The notes under the pieces were generated by a model, which saw only the letters and a program-made list of their open reading frames with translations, was not told where the DNA came from and did not search any database. Positions 27,669-37,229 of a stretch of DNA of 64,000 nt are shown piece by piece. The stretch lies in contig DLCH01000075.1 of assembly GCA_002480525.1 (NCBI GenBank), forward strand, positions 62,001 to 126,000. Reading direction: 5' to 3'. Each line of letters opens with the position of its first letter. Within the stretch, counting starts at the first letter, position 1. Origin of the DNA: Gammaproteobacteria bacterium UBA7803. GTDB lineage: Bacteria > Pseudomonadota > Gammaproteobacteria > Pseudomonadales > Azotimanducaceae. The position numbers and the translations under genes are program-made.

Positions 27669-29756
27669 ATGGCGTCCGCCACCTCCGAGCTGCCCCTCGG
27701 CAGCCCCGAGCTCTACATCAACCGCGAGCTGTCCCAGCTCGAGTTCAACCGGCGCGTGCTGGCCCAGGCCAAGGACGACGAGCTGCCGCTGCTCGAGCGG
27801 CTGCGCTTTCTGTGCATCGCCAGCTCCGTGCTCGACGAGTTCTTCGAGATCCGCGTCTCGGGCCTCAAGCAGCAGGAGGCCTATGGTGCCACCAAGCGCG
27901 GTCCGGACAACATGAGCCCGTCGGAGCAGCTCCGGGCCATCACCGAGATCTGCCACGCCCTGGTGGCCGAGCAGTATCAGGTGCTGAACGAGACCCTGCT
28001 GCCGCGGCTCGACCGCCAGGGCATCCGGCTGCTGGAGGTGGACGACTGGAACGACCGCCAGCGCCAGTGGCTGAAGCGCTACTTCAACCGGGAGCTGGCG
28101 CCGGTGATCAGCCCCATCGCCCTGGATCCCGCCCATCCGTTTCCCCAGCCGCTGAACAAGAACCTGGCGTTCATCGTGTCGCTGGAGGGCGAGGACGCCT
28201 TCGGCCGGCGGCTCGGCCGGGCCATCGTCCAGGCGCCGCGCTCGCTGCCGCGCATCGTCGCGCTGCCCCAGTCGGTGGCCAGCTCGCCCCACGAGTTCGT
28301 GCTGCTCACCTCGATCATCGAGGCCCACGTGGACGATCTGTTTCCGGGCATGCGGGTGTCCGGCTGCTATCAGTTCCGGGTCACCCGCAACAGCGACCTG
28401 TTCGTCGACATGGAGGAGACCGACGACCTGCTGCGGGCGGTGGAAGGGGAACTGTCGTCGCGCCGCTACGGCGACGCCGTGCGCCTGGAGGTCGACGATC
28501 AGTGCCCGGAGGCGCTGGAGGAGTTCCTGATGGCCCAGTGCCGCCTCGCCAAGGCGGACGTGTACCGCTGCGACGGGCCGGTGAACCTGATGCGGCTGGC
28601 GGCGCTGCCGGACATGGTGGAGCGGCCGGAGCTGAAGTTTCCCGGCTTCACGCCGCACATACCGGAGCGGGTGCGGGGCTGTGACGACATGTTCGAGGTG
28701 ATCGCCGAAGGCGACCTGTTGCTGCACCACCCCTTCGAGTCCTTCGCGCCCTTCATCGACTTTCTCCGCCAGGCGGCGGACGACCCCGCGGTGCTGGCGA
28801 TCCGTCAGACCCTGTACCGCACCGGCACCGAGTCGGCGGTGGTGGAGGCGCTGACCCGGGCCGCGCTGGAGGGCAAGGAGGTGCTGGTGGTGATCGAGCT
28901 GCGCGCGCGGTTCGACGAGGAGGCCAACATCGAGCTGGCCAACCACCTGCAGAAGGCGGGCGCCCAGGTGGTGTACGGCGTGGTCGGCCACAAGACCCAC
29001 GCCAAGATGAGCATGGTGATCCGCCGCGAGGGCCGGTCGCTGAAGCGCTACGTGCACCTCGGCACCGGCAACTACCACACCCGTACCACCCGGCTGTACA
29101 CCGACTACGGCCTGTTCACCTGCAACGACGAGATCGGCCAGGACGTGCAGCAGCTCTTCCAGCAGCTCACCTCCATGGGGCGGACGCGCCGGTTGAAGAC
29201 CCTGCTGCAGTCGCCGTTCACCCTGCACAAGACCATGCTGGACTACGTGGAGCGGGAGATCGCCGCGGCCCGGGAGGGCCGGCCGGCGCGCATCCTCGCC
29301 AAGATGAACGCGCTGATCGAGCCGCAGATCATCCAGGCCCTGTACCGGGCCTCCCAGGCCGGGGTGAAGGTGGATCTGATCGTGCGCGGCATCTGCGCCC
29401 TGCGCCCCGGGGTGAAGGGCGTGTCCGAGAACATCCGGGTGCGCTCGGTGATCGGGCGCTTTCTCGAGCACACCCGGGTGTTCTACTTCGAGAACGGCGA
29501 TCCGAAGCTCTACATGTCCAGCGCCGACTGGATGGGCCGCAACTTCTTCAGCCGGGTGGAGACCTGCTTCCCGGTGCACGACCCGAAGCTGGTGACCCGC
29601 GTGCTGCGCGAGCTGCAGCTCTACCTCGCCGACAACTGCCAGGCCTGGGCGCTGCAGAGCGACGGCAGCTACCGGCGCGCCACGGCGCCCCGGGGCAAGC
29701 GCCGGAGCGCCCAGGACACCCTGCTCCACGACCTGGCCGACGTCGCCGCGACCTGA
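27669..29756 (+). CDS. ppk1: Polyphosphate kinase Ppk1
   Basis: Polymerises the gamma phosphate of ATP into polyphosphate. Protein of 695 residues with all PPK1 domains: N-terminal helices (YINRELSQLEFNRRVL), head domain, and two phospholipase-D-like catalytic domains with KTHAKM and HLGTGNYHTRTTRLYTD, which carry the phosphorylated-histidine and ATP-contact residues. The ATG at 27669 is preferred to an upstream GTG at 27654 because neither has a good ribosome site and family homology begins after it. With ppx on the opposite strand it forms a convergent polyphosphate pair around a repeat. Confidence 0.96.
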   Translation: MASATSELPLGSPELYINRELSQLEFNRRVLAQAKDDELPLLERLRFLCIASSVLDEFFEIRVSGLKQQEAYGATKRGPDNMSPSEQLRAITEICHALVAEQYQVLNETLLPRLDRQGIRLLEVDDWNDRQRQWLKRYFNRELAPVISPIALDPAHPFPQPLNKNLAFIVSLEGEDAFGRRLGRAIVQAPRSLPRIVALPQSVASSPHEFVLLTSIIEAHVDDLFPGMRVSGCYQFRVTRNSDLFVDMEETDDLLRAVEGELSSRRYGDAVRLEVDDQCPEALEEFLMAQCRLAKADVYRCDGPVNLMRLAALPDMVERPELKFPGFTPHIPERVRGCDDMFEVIAEGDLLLHHPFESFAPFIDFLRQAADDPAVLAIRQTLYRTGTESAVVEALTRAALEGKEVLVVIELRARFDEEANIELANHLQKAGAQVVYGVVGHKTHAKMSMVIRREGRSLKRYVHLGTGNYHTRTTRLYTDYGLFTCNDEIGQDVQQLFQQLTSMGRTRRLKTLLQSPFTLHKTMLDYVEREIAAAREGRPARILAKMNALIEPQIIQALYRASQAGVKVDLIVRGICALRPGVKGVSENIRVRSVIGRFLEHTRVFYFENGDPKLYMSSADWMGRNFFSRVETCFPVHDPKLVTRVLRELQLYLADNCQAWALQSDGSYRRATAPRGKRRSAQDTLLHDLADVAAT

Positions 29757-29787
29757 CCCGCCCCGGCTCATCCGGTACCGCACCCTC

Positions 29788-29887
29788 GTAGGAGCGGCCT
29801 CCCGGCCGCGATTGCAGTGTACGGGGGATCGCGGCCGGGAGGCCGCTCCCACGTTGGGGGTGATCGCGGCCGGGAGGCCGCTCCTAC
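29788..29887. repeat. REP/BIME-like repeat, copy 2 (three units)
   Basis: One forward unit at 29788-29812 and two reverse units at 29828-29852 (one base different) and 29863-29887, of the same 25-bp element as at 5177. It lies between the convergent ppk1 and ppx genes and can form alternative hairpins. Confidence 0.9.
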
Positions 29888-29900
29888 GGGCGTGGTCGGT

Positions 29901-31427
29901 TCAGCGCGTGCTGACGGTGAGCTTCAGCGGTATCGCCTCGAGAAACGCGGCTTCCTGCTGCAGGTCCAGCTTCGTCAGCGGGTGGCGCTGCAGCCACGTG
30001 CCCGGCAGGGTCAGGATCAGGTGATCGGGTGTCTCGCCCACCGACAGGCCGACGTGGGGCAGGGGCCGGGTGCCGCGGTTGCGGTGCATCACCACCGCCA
30101 GCCGCAGCAGCACCGCCATGCGGATCAGCCGGCTGCGCTCGCTGCCGTTGAAGCCGGGGTCGGCCACCGGGAACTTGCGGCGGTGAGCCCGCACCAGGGC
30201 CGCGAGCTGGCGCTGGTCCCAGCTCGAGAACCCGGGCATGTCCATGTAGCGCAGCAGGTAGCCGCCGTGCTTGTGGTACTGGCTGTGGGCGATGTCCATG
30301 CCGATCTCGTGCAGGTCCGCCGCCCAGCCGAGCATCAGCCGGTCGTCGGGATCCGTGAGCTGCCAGTCCGCGGCCACCTGGGCCATCAGCAGCATGGCGG
30401 ACTCCCGCACCCGGCGGCCGTGGTGGCCGTCGACGTGGTAGCGCTGCATGAGATCGCGCACCGTGCCCTCGCGCACGTCCTGATGCTGCACGCGCCCCAG
30501 CAGGTCGTGGATCACGCCTTCGCGCAGGGCGCCGCTGGTGGCCTGCATGCGCTCCACGTCCAGGTCCTCGAAGATCGCCTGCAGGATCGCCAGCCCGCCC
30601 GGAAACACCGGCGCCCGCTCCGCCGGCAGCCCCGGCAGGGACAGCTTCGAGACGTGCTTGGCCTGGATCAGCGCCCGGCGGATCTGCTCGAGCCCGTCGG
30701 CGGTGATGCCGCCGTGGTCGCGGCCCATGTGATTGAGCACTTCCTGGGCGGCGAGGATCGTGCCGGACGCGCCCACCGCGGTGTCCCAGCCGCGATGCCG
30801 GTAGGCGCGGCGGATCGGCTCGAGCTCCTGGCGGGCGTGGTCCACCGCCCGCTGGTAGGCGGTGGCGCGCAGCTCCCCCTCGGGGAAGTATCGGCGCGAC
30901 AGGCCGACGCAGCCCATGTACAGGCTCTCCATCACCTCCGGTTCGAAGCGGCGGCCCAGGATCAGCTCCGTGCTGCCGCCGCCGATGTCCACCACCAGGC
31001 GCCGCTCGTGCTGGTTCTCCAGGGCGTGGCTGACGCCGAGGTAGATGAGCCGTGCTTCCTCCCGGCCGGAGATGATCTCCACGGTGTGTCCCAGGGCGGC
31101 CTCGGCCTTCTGCATGAACTCGGCGGCGTTGTTGGCCCGGCGCAGGGTGTTGGTGGCCACCACCCGGACGTTCTCCGGCGGCAGATCGCGCAGCCGCTGC
31201 CCCAGCCGTTCGAGGCAGTCCAGCGCCCGCCGGGCCACCGGCTCGGTGAGGTTGTCGTCGGCGTCTAGGCCCTCGGCCAGGCGCACCATCTCCTTGATCT
31301 TGTCGACCACCTGGATACGGCCCTGGTTGGTCTGCACCACCAGCAGATGGAAGCTGTTGGAGCCGAGATCGAGCGCGGCCAGTTCGGCGGAGGCGTTGGG
31401 GTCGGAATAGGTCGACGGTTCGGCCAT
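29901..31427 (-). CDS. ppx: Exopolyphosphatase Ppx (Ppx/GppA family)
   Basis: Removes terminal phosphates from polyphosphate, and may also act on pppGpp. Protein of 508 residues. The actin-like ATPase-fold domain has ALDLGSNSFHLLV (phosphate loop 1) and VVDIGGGSTELILG (phosphate loop 2); the C-terminal half is an HD-type helical domain (VRESAMLLMAQVA, then AADLHEIGMDIAH). Length and the C-terminal extension fit Ppx rather than the shorter proteins. It is convergent to ppk1. Confidence 0.93.
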   Translation of the reverse strand: MAEPSTYSDPNASAELAALDLGSNSFHLLVVQTNQGRIQVVDKIKEMVRLAEGLDADDNLTEPVARRALDCLERLGQRLRDLPPENVRVVATNTLRRANNAAEFMQKAEAALGHTVEIISGREEARLIYLGVSHALENQHERRLVVDIGGGSTELILGRRFEPEVMESLYMGCVGLSRRYFPEGELRATAYQRAVDHARQELEPIRRAYRHRGWDTAVGASGTILAAQEVLNHMGRDHGGITADGLEQIRRALIQAKHVSKLSLPGLPAERAPVFPGGLAILQAIFEDLDVERMQATSGALREGVIHDLLGRVQHQDVREGTVRDLMQRYHVDGHHGRRVRESAMLLMAQVAADWQLTDPDDRLMLGWAADLHEIGMDIAHSQYHKHGGYLLRYMDMPGFSSWDQRQLAALVRAHRRKFPVADPGFNGSERSRLIRMAVLLRLAVVMHRNRGTRPLPHVGLSVGETPDHLILTLPGTWLQRHPLTKLDLQQEAAFLEAIPLKLTVSTR

Positions 31428-31508
31428 GGGCCCGGACGCTGCGGGAAAGGGGCCATTCTAGGAGAGGCGGCAGGCGCCTGCACGGACTGATGTGCCGGCT
31501 TTCGGGAT

Positions 31509-33458
31509 CTACGGGGTGCGGTGCGCGACCGTCGGAGGCAGGGGACAGTCGAGGGTGGCGGCGATGCCCTGCAACAGCACGCTCTGGCGCTCAGAGGGCG
31601 CGCCGTCCGCCAGCGCCACGTTGGCGCAGGCTTTGAGCAGCATCGGCATCTGCAGGGGTTTGAGCAGCCGCAGGCGGCGGAGAGCCTGGTTGAGCCGGGA
31701 GAAGTTTGGGTCTTCCTCGCTGATCATCGGCGGCCGTTCCCGGTCCAGGCCCAGAGCCTCCCAGCCGGCGGCGAACGCGGCCTCGGCGCTGCGGCCGTCG
31801 GCGCTCTCCCGGGCCAGGGTGGAGAGGAGCTCGGCCGCCTCGTCCGCCAGGCGCGGCAGGCTGCCGCGACGGCCTTCGCCGTCCCGGGCTCCCTCGAAGT
31901 GGGGTCTCAGCTCCTTGACGAGGAGCCGGTGCAGCACCCACTCCAGCAGGTCGATGCGCCGGTCGATCTTGATCAGCGTGATCAGATTGTCGATGAACGT
32001 CTGGTACTGCTCCGGCGACAGGGTCTTCAGCGCCGGCACGCTCAGCTCGATCAGCGTCAGGCGCTGTTGCGGGGCGCATTGCTCGACGTCGGGCATCAGC
32101 AATTCGAGCGTCGTGCGGATGCCTTCGTCGGCGTTGCGGTCGAGATGCTCGAGCTGGCGTCGGCGCGAGGCGGGGTCTTGGTCCAGAACTAGGGCGTGTA
32201 TCAGCGCTCGCGCTTCGAACGGATCACGGGCCGCGTCCCGCAGGGCCGCAGGCAGACCGTCGATGTGTGCCCGCGCCCGGGCGAGGCTCTCCTCGTCCGC
32301 CTGGGTCGCCAAGGCGAAGAACTCGCCCAGACTCGTCGGGATGTCGACGTCTGCGTCTGCGCCGCCGCTGGCCGCGAAGCTGGACGCGGCAGCTTCCGGG
32401 GGAACGTCTTCCTCCACCGATAGCAGACCTGCGATCGCGGGATAGCGGCCGTCCCAACTCGGGTCGACGGCGCGGATACGCTGCTCGAGCGGCGGGTGGG
32501 TTGCCAGCAGGCTGTTCAGAAACACCCTGGCCGGCTGGCCGAAGAACATGTGGCTCGCTTCCGCAGCGGCGGCGCCCGACATGCTCGATCCGGCGCCCAG
32601 CCCGCCGATCTTCTTCAGCGCGCCGGCGATGCCGCCGGGATTGCGGGTGAACTGCACCGATGCCGCGTCGGCCAGGTACTCGCGCTGACGGCTCACGGCG
32701 GCCTTGATCATGTTGCCGAAGAAGATGCCCGTGTAGCCGATCACCAGCAGCCCGAGACCCAGGGCGAGGCCCGGCGCGCCGCCGCCACCGCGGCTGCGCC
32801 GGGTGCTGCCGCGGCCCATGCCGCGCAGCAGCGCCCGGCCGATCAGGCCGAGGAACAGGATGCCGTGAAGGATGGCGATGAGGCGCAGGTTCAGCCGGCT
32901 GTCGCCGTTGAGGATGTGGCTGAACTCGTGGGCGATGACCCCCTGCAGCTCGTCCCGGGACAGATGATCGAGGGTGCCCTGATTGACGCCGATCACGGCG
33001 TCGTCGGGCCCGAAGCCGGCAGCGAAGGCGTTGATGCTCGGCTCGTCGACCACGTACACCGGCGGCACCGGCGTGCCGGAGGCGATGGCCATTTCCTCCA
33101 CCACGTTGAGCAGCCGCCGCTCCCGGTAGTCGGTGGCGGACGGCGGGATCAACCGCCCTCCGAGGGATTCCGCCACGGTGCGGCCGCCGCCGCGGACGCG
33201 CAGGTACTTGTAGCCGCTGGCGAGCCCCACCACGACGACGACGCCGAGGCTGATCATCACCCAGGTGGACGCCGGCAGATCGCCGAGGGAGGCGCTGAAG
33301 TCGATGCCGCCGATGGCGCCGGGACGGGCCGTCCACAGGTAGACCGCGCCCACCAGCAGGTTGGTGAGCACCACGAGGCTCACCACGGCGGCGCCGAACA
33401 GCGCCGCGAGCTGCCAGGTCTTGCGCCGGGCGTTGTCCTGAGCGCCGAAGAAATCCAC
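31509..33458 (-). CDS. M48-family membrane zinc peptidase (HtpX-like) with long C-terminal extension
   Basis: Membrane protease of 649 residues: two N-terminal membrane helices (about 17-45 and 60-82), then an M48 domain with the zinc motif HEFSH in GVIAHEFSHILNGD, two further membrane segments (about 200-250), and a LATHPPLEQRI motif. From about residue 345 on, an additional helical domain of unknown role follows that classic HtpX lacks. It starts 9 bp after the lemA stop; the LemA-M48 pair is a widespread, probably stress-related unit. HtpX itself degrades misfolded membrane proteins. Confidence 0.9.
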   Translation of the reverse strand: MDFFGAQDNARRKTWQLAALFGAAVVSLVVLTNLLVGAVYLWTARPGAIGGIDFSASLGDLPASTWVMISLGVVVVVGLASGYKYLRVRGGGRTVAESLGGRLIPPSATDYRERRLLNVVEEMAIASGTPVPPVYVVDEPSINAFAAGFGPDDAVIGVNQGTLDHLSRDELQGVIAHEFSHILNGDSRLNLRLIAILHGILFLGLIGRALLRGMGRGSTRRSRGGGGAPGLALGLGLLVIGYTGIFFGNMIKAAVSRQREYLADAASVQFTRNPGGIAGALKKIGGLGAGSSMSGAAAAEASHMFFGQPARVFLNSLLATHPPLEQRIRAVDPSWDGRYPAIAGLLSVEEDVPPEAAASSFAASGGADADVDIPTSLGEFFALATQADEESLARARAHIDGLPAALRDAARDPFEARALIHALVLDQDPASRRRQLEHLDRNADEGIRTTLELLMPDVEQCAPQQRLTLIELSVPALKTLSPEQYQTFIDNLITLIKIDRRIDLLEWVLHRLLVKELRPHFEGARDGEGRRGSLPRLADEAAELLSTLARESADGRSAEAAFAAGWEALGLDRERPPMISEEDPNFSRLNQALRRLRLLKPLQMPMLLKACANVALADGAPSERQSVLLQGIAATLDCPLPPTVAHRTP

Positions 33459-33467
33459 GGCGGTCGG

Positions 33468-34061
33468 TTAGTTGAAGGACACCTTGGGCGCGGCCTGAAT
33501 CTGCGCGCTGTCCTCGAACTCCAGCAGCTCGGCGTCCTCGCCGTGGCCGAACAGGCCGGCGACCGCCACCGGCGGAAACGACTGCTTGTAGATGTTGTAG
33601 GCGGTGACCTGGTCGTTGTACGCCTGGCGGGCGAAGGCGACCCGGTTCTCGGTGCTGGTCAGCTCCTCGGAGAGCTGCATCATGTTCTGGTTGGCCTTCA
33701 GATCTGGATAGGCCTCCATCACCACGTTCAGCCGGCCCAGCGCCTGGCCGAGGGCGCCTTCCGCGCTCGAGAGCTGCTTGATGGCGTCGGCGTTGCCCGG
33801 GTCCCGGGCGGCGGCTTGCAGGCCGGCCAGGGCCTGATTGCGCGCCGCGATCACGGCCTCCAGGGTCTCCCGCTCGTGGCTCATGTAGCCCTTGGCGGTC
33901 TCCACCAGATTGGGAATGAGGTCGTAGCGGCGCTTGAGCTGCACCTCGATCTGCGCGAAGGCGTTCTCGAAGCGGTTCTTCAGCGACACCAGCTTGTTGT
34001 AGATCGCGATGAGGTAGATCACCGCGACGGCGACGACGACGAGAATGACGATGGTTTCCAT
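33468..34061 (-). CDS. lemA: LemA family protein
   Basis: Protein of 197 residues with one N-terminal membrane helix (about 3-22) and a soluble helical bundle. The conserved YNKLVSLKNRFENAFAQI and QLKRRYDLIPNLVETAKGY stretches identify the LemA family; the C terminus carries the usual short P-rich tail. The ATG at 34061 is chosen because upstream codons belong to a REP-like repeat. It is transcribed with the M48 peptidase gene; family function is unknown. Confidence 0.92.
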   Translation of the reverse strand: METIVILVVVAVAVIYLIAIYNKLVSLKNRFENAFAQIEVQLKRRYDLIPNLVETAKGYMSHERETLEAVIAARNQALAGLQAAARDPGNADAIKQLSSAEGALGQALGRLNVVMEAYPDLKANQNMMQLSEELTSTENRVAFARQAYNDQVTAYNIYKQSFPPVAVAGLFGHGEDAELLEFEDSAQIQAAPKVSFN

Positions 34062-34097
34062 GAGCCTCCCTGCTCCCCGGACCCGGGTTTCTGGCCT

Positions 34098-34181
34098 GTA
34101 GGAGCGGCCTCCCGGCCGCGATGCCACAGGATGCGCCATGGGAGCAGGCGCCCGGGATCGCGGCCGGGAGGCCGCTCCTAC
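34098..34181. repeat. REP/BIME-like repeat, copy 3
   Basis: Arms at 34098-34122 and 34157-34181, exact complements of each other and identical to the element at 5177, with a 34-bp loop. It sits between lemA's start and the 3' end of the next minus-strand gene. Confidence 0.9.
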
Positions 34182-34220
34182 AGTGTCAGTCTAGGCCATT
34201 TCTCCCCGCAATCGTGGACG

Positions 34221-35414
34221 TCAGTCCGGAAGCCCGAGGACCCGCTTGGCGATCACGTTGAGCTGCACCTCGCTGGTGCCGCCCTCGATGGAGTTGCCCT
34301 TGGAGCGCAGCCACTGGCGGGTGGTGCCGATCTCGCGGTCGCTGAAGCCCTGACCTTCCCAGCCCAGGGCCTGGGTGCCCATCAGCTCCAGCAGCAGCTC
34401 GAACTTGCGCTTGTTCTGCTCCGAGCCGTAGTACTTGAACATGCTCGCCAGGTTGCCGTCGCTCTGGCCCGCCTTGGCCTCGTCCGCGGCCCGGGCCAGG
34501 GTGAGCTGGAAGGCGCGGTCGTTCTGCCGGTGGCTGGTGACCTTCGAGCGCAGGGCGGGATCGGCGATGCGGCCGTCGGCCTCGCCCAGGTACTCCTTGG
34601 CGTAATCCTCGATGGACCGGCCGGAGCCGCCCAGGGCGGACATGCCGCCGATGCCGGAGATCATCTGCCGCTCGTGCTGGAGCAGCCGCTTGGCGATGGT
34701 CCAGCCCTTGTTGAGCTCGCCCACCAGGTTGCCCTTGGGCACCTTCACGTTGTCGAAGAAGGTCTGGCAGAACGGCGACGCGCCGCTGATGAGCTGGATC
34801 GGAGAGACGCTCACGCCCTCGGAGGCCATGTCGAACAGCAGGAAGCTGATGCCTTCGTGCTTGGGCGCCTGGGTGTCCGTACGGACCAGGCAGAAGATCC
34901 AGTCGGCCTGGTCGGCGTAGGAGGTCCAGATCTTGGAGCCGTTGACCAGGTAGTGGTCGCCCTGGTCGTCGGCGCGGGTCTTCAGGCTCGCCAGGTCCGA
35001 GCCGGAGCCGGGCTCCGAATAGCCCTGGCACCAGCGGATCTCGCCGCGCACGATCTTCGGCAGGTGCTCCTTCTTCTGCTCTTCGCTGGCGAACTCGAGC
35101 AGCGCCGGGCCGAGCATCCAGATGCCGAAGCTCGACAGCGGCTGGCGGGCGTTGATCCGCCGCAGCTCCTGCTGCAGCACCCGGTCCTCCTCGTAGGAGA
35201 GGCCGCCGCCGCCGTATTCCTTGGGCCAGGTCGGGCAGGTCCAGCCGCGTTCGGCCATGCGCTCCAGCCAGACCTTGGATTCAGGGTTGACGAATTTCTC
35301 CCGGCGCCCGCCCCAGACGGTCTCGGACTCGGGCATGGGGGTGCGCATCGAAGGCGGGCAGTTGTCTTCGAGCCAGCTTCGCACCTCGGCGCGGAATGCT
35401 TCCAGATCGGCCAC
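34221..35414 (-). CDS. Acyl-CoA dehydrogenase family protein
   Basis: Flavoenzyme of 397 residues. The middle domain has WCQGYSEPGSGSDLASLKTRA and NGSKIWTSYADQADWIFCLVRT (shown in part only), with FAD contacts; the C-terminal domain ends in SIEGGTSEVQLNVIAKRVLGLP, the usual carboxyl-terminal motif. The GTG at 35414 has an excellent CAGGAG ribosome site 8 bp upstream, so I prefer it to longer versions. The sequence resembles those in steroid-side-chain or large-substrate clusters, but the substrate is not determined. It is divergent from a flavin reductase gene. Confidence 0.9.
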   Translation of the reverse strand: MADLEAFRAEVRSWLEDNCPPSMRTPMPESETVWGGRREKFVNPESKVWLERMAERGWTCPTWPKEYGGGGLSYEEDRVLQQELRRINARQPLSSFGIWMLGPALLEFASEEQKKEHLPKIVRGEIRWCQGYSEPGSGSDLASLKTRADDQGDHYLVNGSKIWTSYADQADWIFCLVRTDTQAPKHEGISFLLFDMASEGVSVSPIQLISGASPFCQTFFDNVKVPKGNLVGELNKGWTIAKRLLQHERQMISGIGGMSALGGSGRSIEDYAKEYLGEADGRIADPALRSKVTSHRQNDRAFQLTLARAADEAKAGQSDGNLASMFKYYGSEQNKRKFELLLELMGTQALGWEGQGFSDREIGTTRQWLRSKGNSIEGGTSEVQLNVIAKRVLGLPD

Positions 35415-35528
35415 GTCGTACTCCTGAAGCTCTGAGGAAACGCCGGATTGTAGCGAAAGCGGGCGAGCGTGGTCATGCCCGCGGGGCGGGGCTATAGTGG
35501 CTGGCTGGTATCCGATCGGAGGGGAGTC

Positions 35529-36032
35529 ATGGCAGTGTCCGACGGCGAGTTCGACCCGCGCGCGTTCCGCAACACCCTGGGCCAGTTCTGCACCGGCGTG
35601 GTGATCGCCACGGGCTGCGTCGACGGCGAGCCCGCCGGGTTCGCGGCCCAGTCCTTCTCCGCGGTGTCGCTGGACCCGCCGCTGGTGCTGCTGTGCCCGG
35701 CGAAGACCAGCACGAGCTGGCCCAAGCTGCGCGACTCCGGCAGCTTCTGCATCAACATCCTGTCGGCCGGGCAGAAGGCCGTGTGCGACGTGTTCGCCCA
35801 GTCCGGCATCGACAAATTCGCCGCGCTGTCCTGGCAGGCCGGCGCCACCGGGTCGCCGGTGCTCGACGGCATGCTCGCCTACGTCGACTGCGACCTGGAG
35901 GCTGAGCACGACGCCGGCGACCACACCGTGGTGCTCGGCCGCGTGCGCGACATGAAGATTCTCGACCCCGCAGGCTCGCCGCTGCTGTTCTTCCGCGGCG
36001 CCTACGGGCGATTCAACGGGCTGGAGGGGTGA
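35529..36032 (+). CDS. Flavin reductase domain protein
   Basis: FMN-binding split-barrel protein of 167 residues. It shows the family order FRNTLGQFCTGVVIATG, FAAQSFSAVSLDPPLVLLC (given in part) and SGSFCINILSAGQ. Such proteins supply reduced flavin to partner monooxygenases. The ATG at 35529 has GGAGGGGAG just upstream. It is followed within 2 bp by a nitronate monooxygenase gene. The partner oxygenase is not certain; the luciferase-like gene further on is a candidate. Confidence 0.88.
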   Translation: MAVSDGEFDPRAFRNTLGQFCTGVVIATGCVDGEPAGFAAQSFSAVSLDPPLVLLCPAKTSTSWPKLRDSGSFCINILSAGQKAVCDVFAQSGIDKFAALSWQAGATGSPVLDGMLAYVDCDLEAEHDAGDHTVVLGRVRDMKILDPAGSPLLFFRGAYGRFNGLEG

Positions 36033-36034
36033 CC

Positions 36035-37138
36035 ATGAACCTGAAGACGCGGGTCTGCGAAATTCTCGAGATCGACTATCCCATCGTGCTGGCGGGCATG
36101 GGCGGCGCCAGCACGCCGGAGCTGGCCGCGGCGGTGTCCAACGCCGGCGGCCTCGGCGTGCTGGGCGCGGCCGCCTGCGGGCCGAAGCAGCTCCGCGAGT
36201 GGATCCGCCGCACCCGCGAGCTCACCGACAAGCCGTTCGGCGTCGACACGCTGCTGCCGGCCTCGGTGCGCCGCGCCGCCGAGCGGGCCGGCGACGGCCC
36301 GAGCCCGGCGGACCAGGTGCCGGACATGCAGGCCTTCGCGAAGGCGTTCATGGAGCGCGAGGGCCTGCCGCCGGTGGACCCGGCGGCGCTGCGGGGCCAG
36401 CGCGACCCGGACGAGCCCGGCGTGTTCACCAAGGAGTTCTTCGAGGCCCAGATGCAGGTCATCATCGAGGAGCGGGTGCCGGTGTACGCCTCGGGGCTCG
36501 GCAACCCCGGGCCTTGGATGAACGACCTGCGCGCCGGCGGCACCAAGGTGATGGCCGTGGTCGGCGCGGTGCGCCACGCCATTCAGGTGAAGTCCTCGGG
36601 CCTCGACATCATCGTCGCCCAGGGCCACGACGGCGGCGGGCACAACTCGCCGGTGGGCACCATGGCGCTGATTCCCCAGGTGGTGGACGCCGTGGGGGAC
36701 ACCCCGGTGCTCGGCGCCGGCGGCATCGTCGACGGCCGGGGCGTGGCCGCCGCGCTGATGCTCGGCGCCGAGGGCGCCTGGATCGGCTCCGCCTTCCTCG
36801 CCTCGGAGGAGGCCGGCATCCTCGATTTCCAGAAGCAGGCCATCGTCGACGCCACCGAGGAAGGCACCACCATCTCCCGGGCCGTGACCGGCAAGCCCGC
36901 GCGGATCATCCGCAGCCGCTGGACCGACTACTGGGTGGCCGAGCACCGCGAGCCGCTGCCGATGCCGTTCCAGGGCATGGTCGCCGGCCCGGTCATGGCC
37001 GCCGCCAACCGGGACGGCCGCGGCGACGTCAATCCCGGCTTCGCCGGCCAGGGCATCGGCATGATCAAGGCCGTGCGCCCGGCGAAGGCGATCTTCGAGG
37101 ACATCGTCAGCGGCGCCGAGCACGCGCTGGCGCGCTGA
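36035..37138 (+). CDS. Nitronate monooxygenase (2-nitropropane dioxygenase) family protein
   Basis: FMN-dependent TIM-barrel enzyme of 367 residues. Recognised by LAGMGGASTPELAAAVSNAGG near the start, the AQGHDGGGHNSP motif with the catalytic-type histidine, and GAGGIVDGRGVAAALMLGAEG for FMN phosphate. The start is at ATG 36035 (a GTG at 36029 overlaps the previous stop; the GGAGGGG site fits the ATG better). Coupled to the flavin reductase gene. Several proteins of this family are enoyl-reductase-like, so the real substrate is open. Confidence 0.88.
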   Translation: MNLKTRVCEILEIDYPIVLAGMGGASTPELAAAVSNAGGLGVLGAAACGPKQLREWIRRTRELTDKPFGVDTLLPASVRRAAERAGDGPSPADQVPDMQAFAKAFMEREGLPPVDPAALRGQRDPDEPGVFTKEFFEAQMQVIIEERVPVYASGLGNPGPWMNDLRAGGTKVMAVVGAVRHAIQVKSSGLDIIVAQGHDGGGHNSPVGTMALIPQVVDAVGDTPVLGAGGIVDGRGVAAALMLGAEGAWIGSAFLASEEAGILDFQKQAIVDATEEGTTISRAVTGKPARIIRSRWTDYWVAEHREPLPMPFQGMVAGPVMAAANRDGRGDVNPGFAGQGIGMIKAVRPAKAIFEDIVSGAEHALAR

Positions 37139-37150
37139 CCCACCTCCCCC

Positions 37151-37215
37151 GTAGGAGCGGCCTCGCGGCCGCGATCCGGCAAGCGAAGCCATCGCGGCCG
37201 GGAGGCCGCTCCTAC
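37151..37215. repeat. REP/BIME-like repeat, copy 4
   Basis: Arms at 37151-37175 and 37191-37215 with a 15-bp loop; the left arm has one substitution (CCTCGCGG instead of CCTCCCGG). It lies between the convergent nitronate monooxygenase and SDR genes. Confidence 0.9.
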
Positions 37216-37229
37216 GGGGCGGATCGGGC

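Noticed and set aside
29788..29887. CRISPR array
   Set aside because: The repeats are inverted arms of one element with no regular spacers, and occur singly elsewhere.
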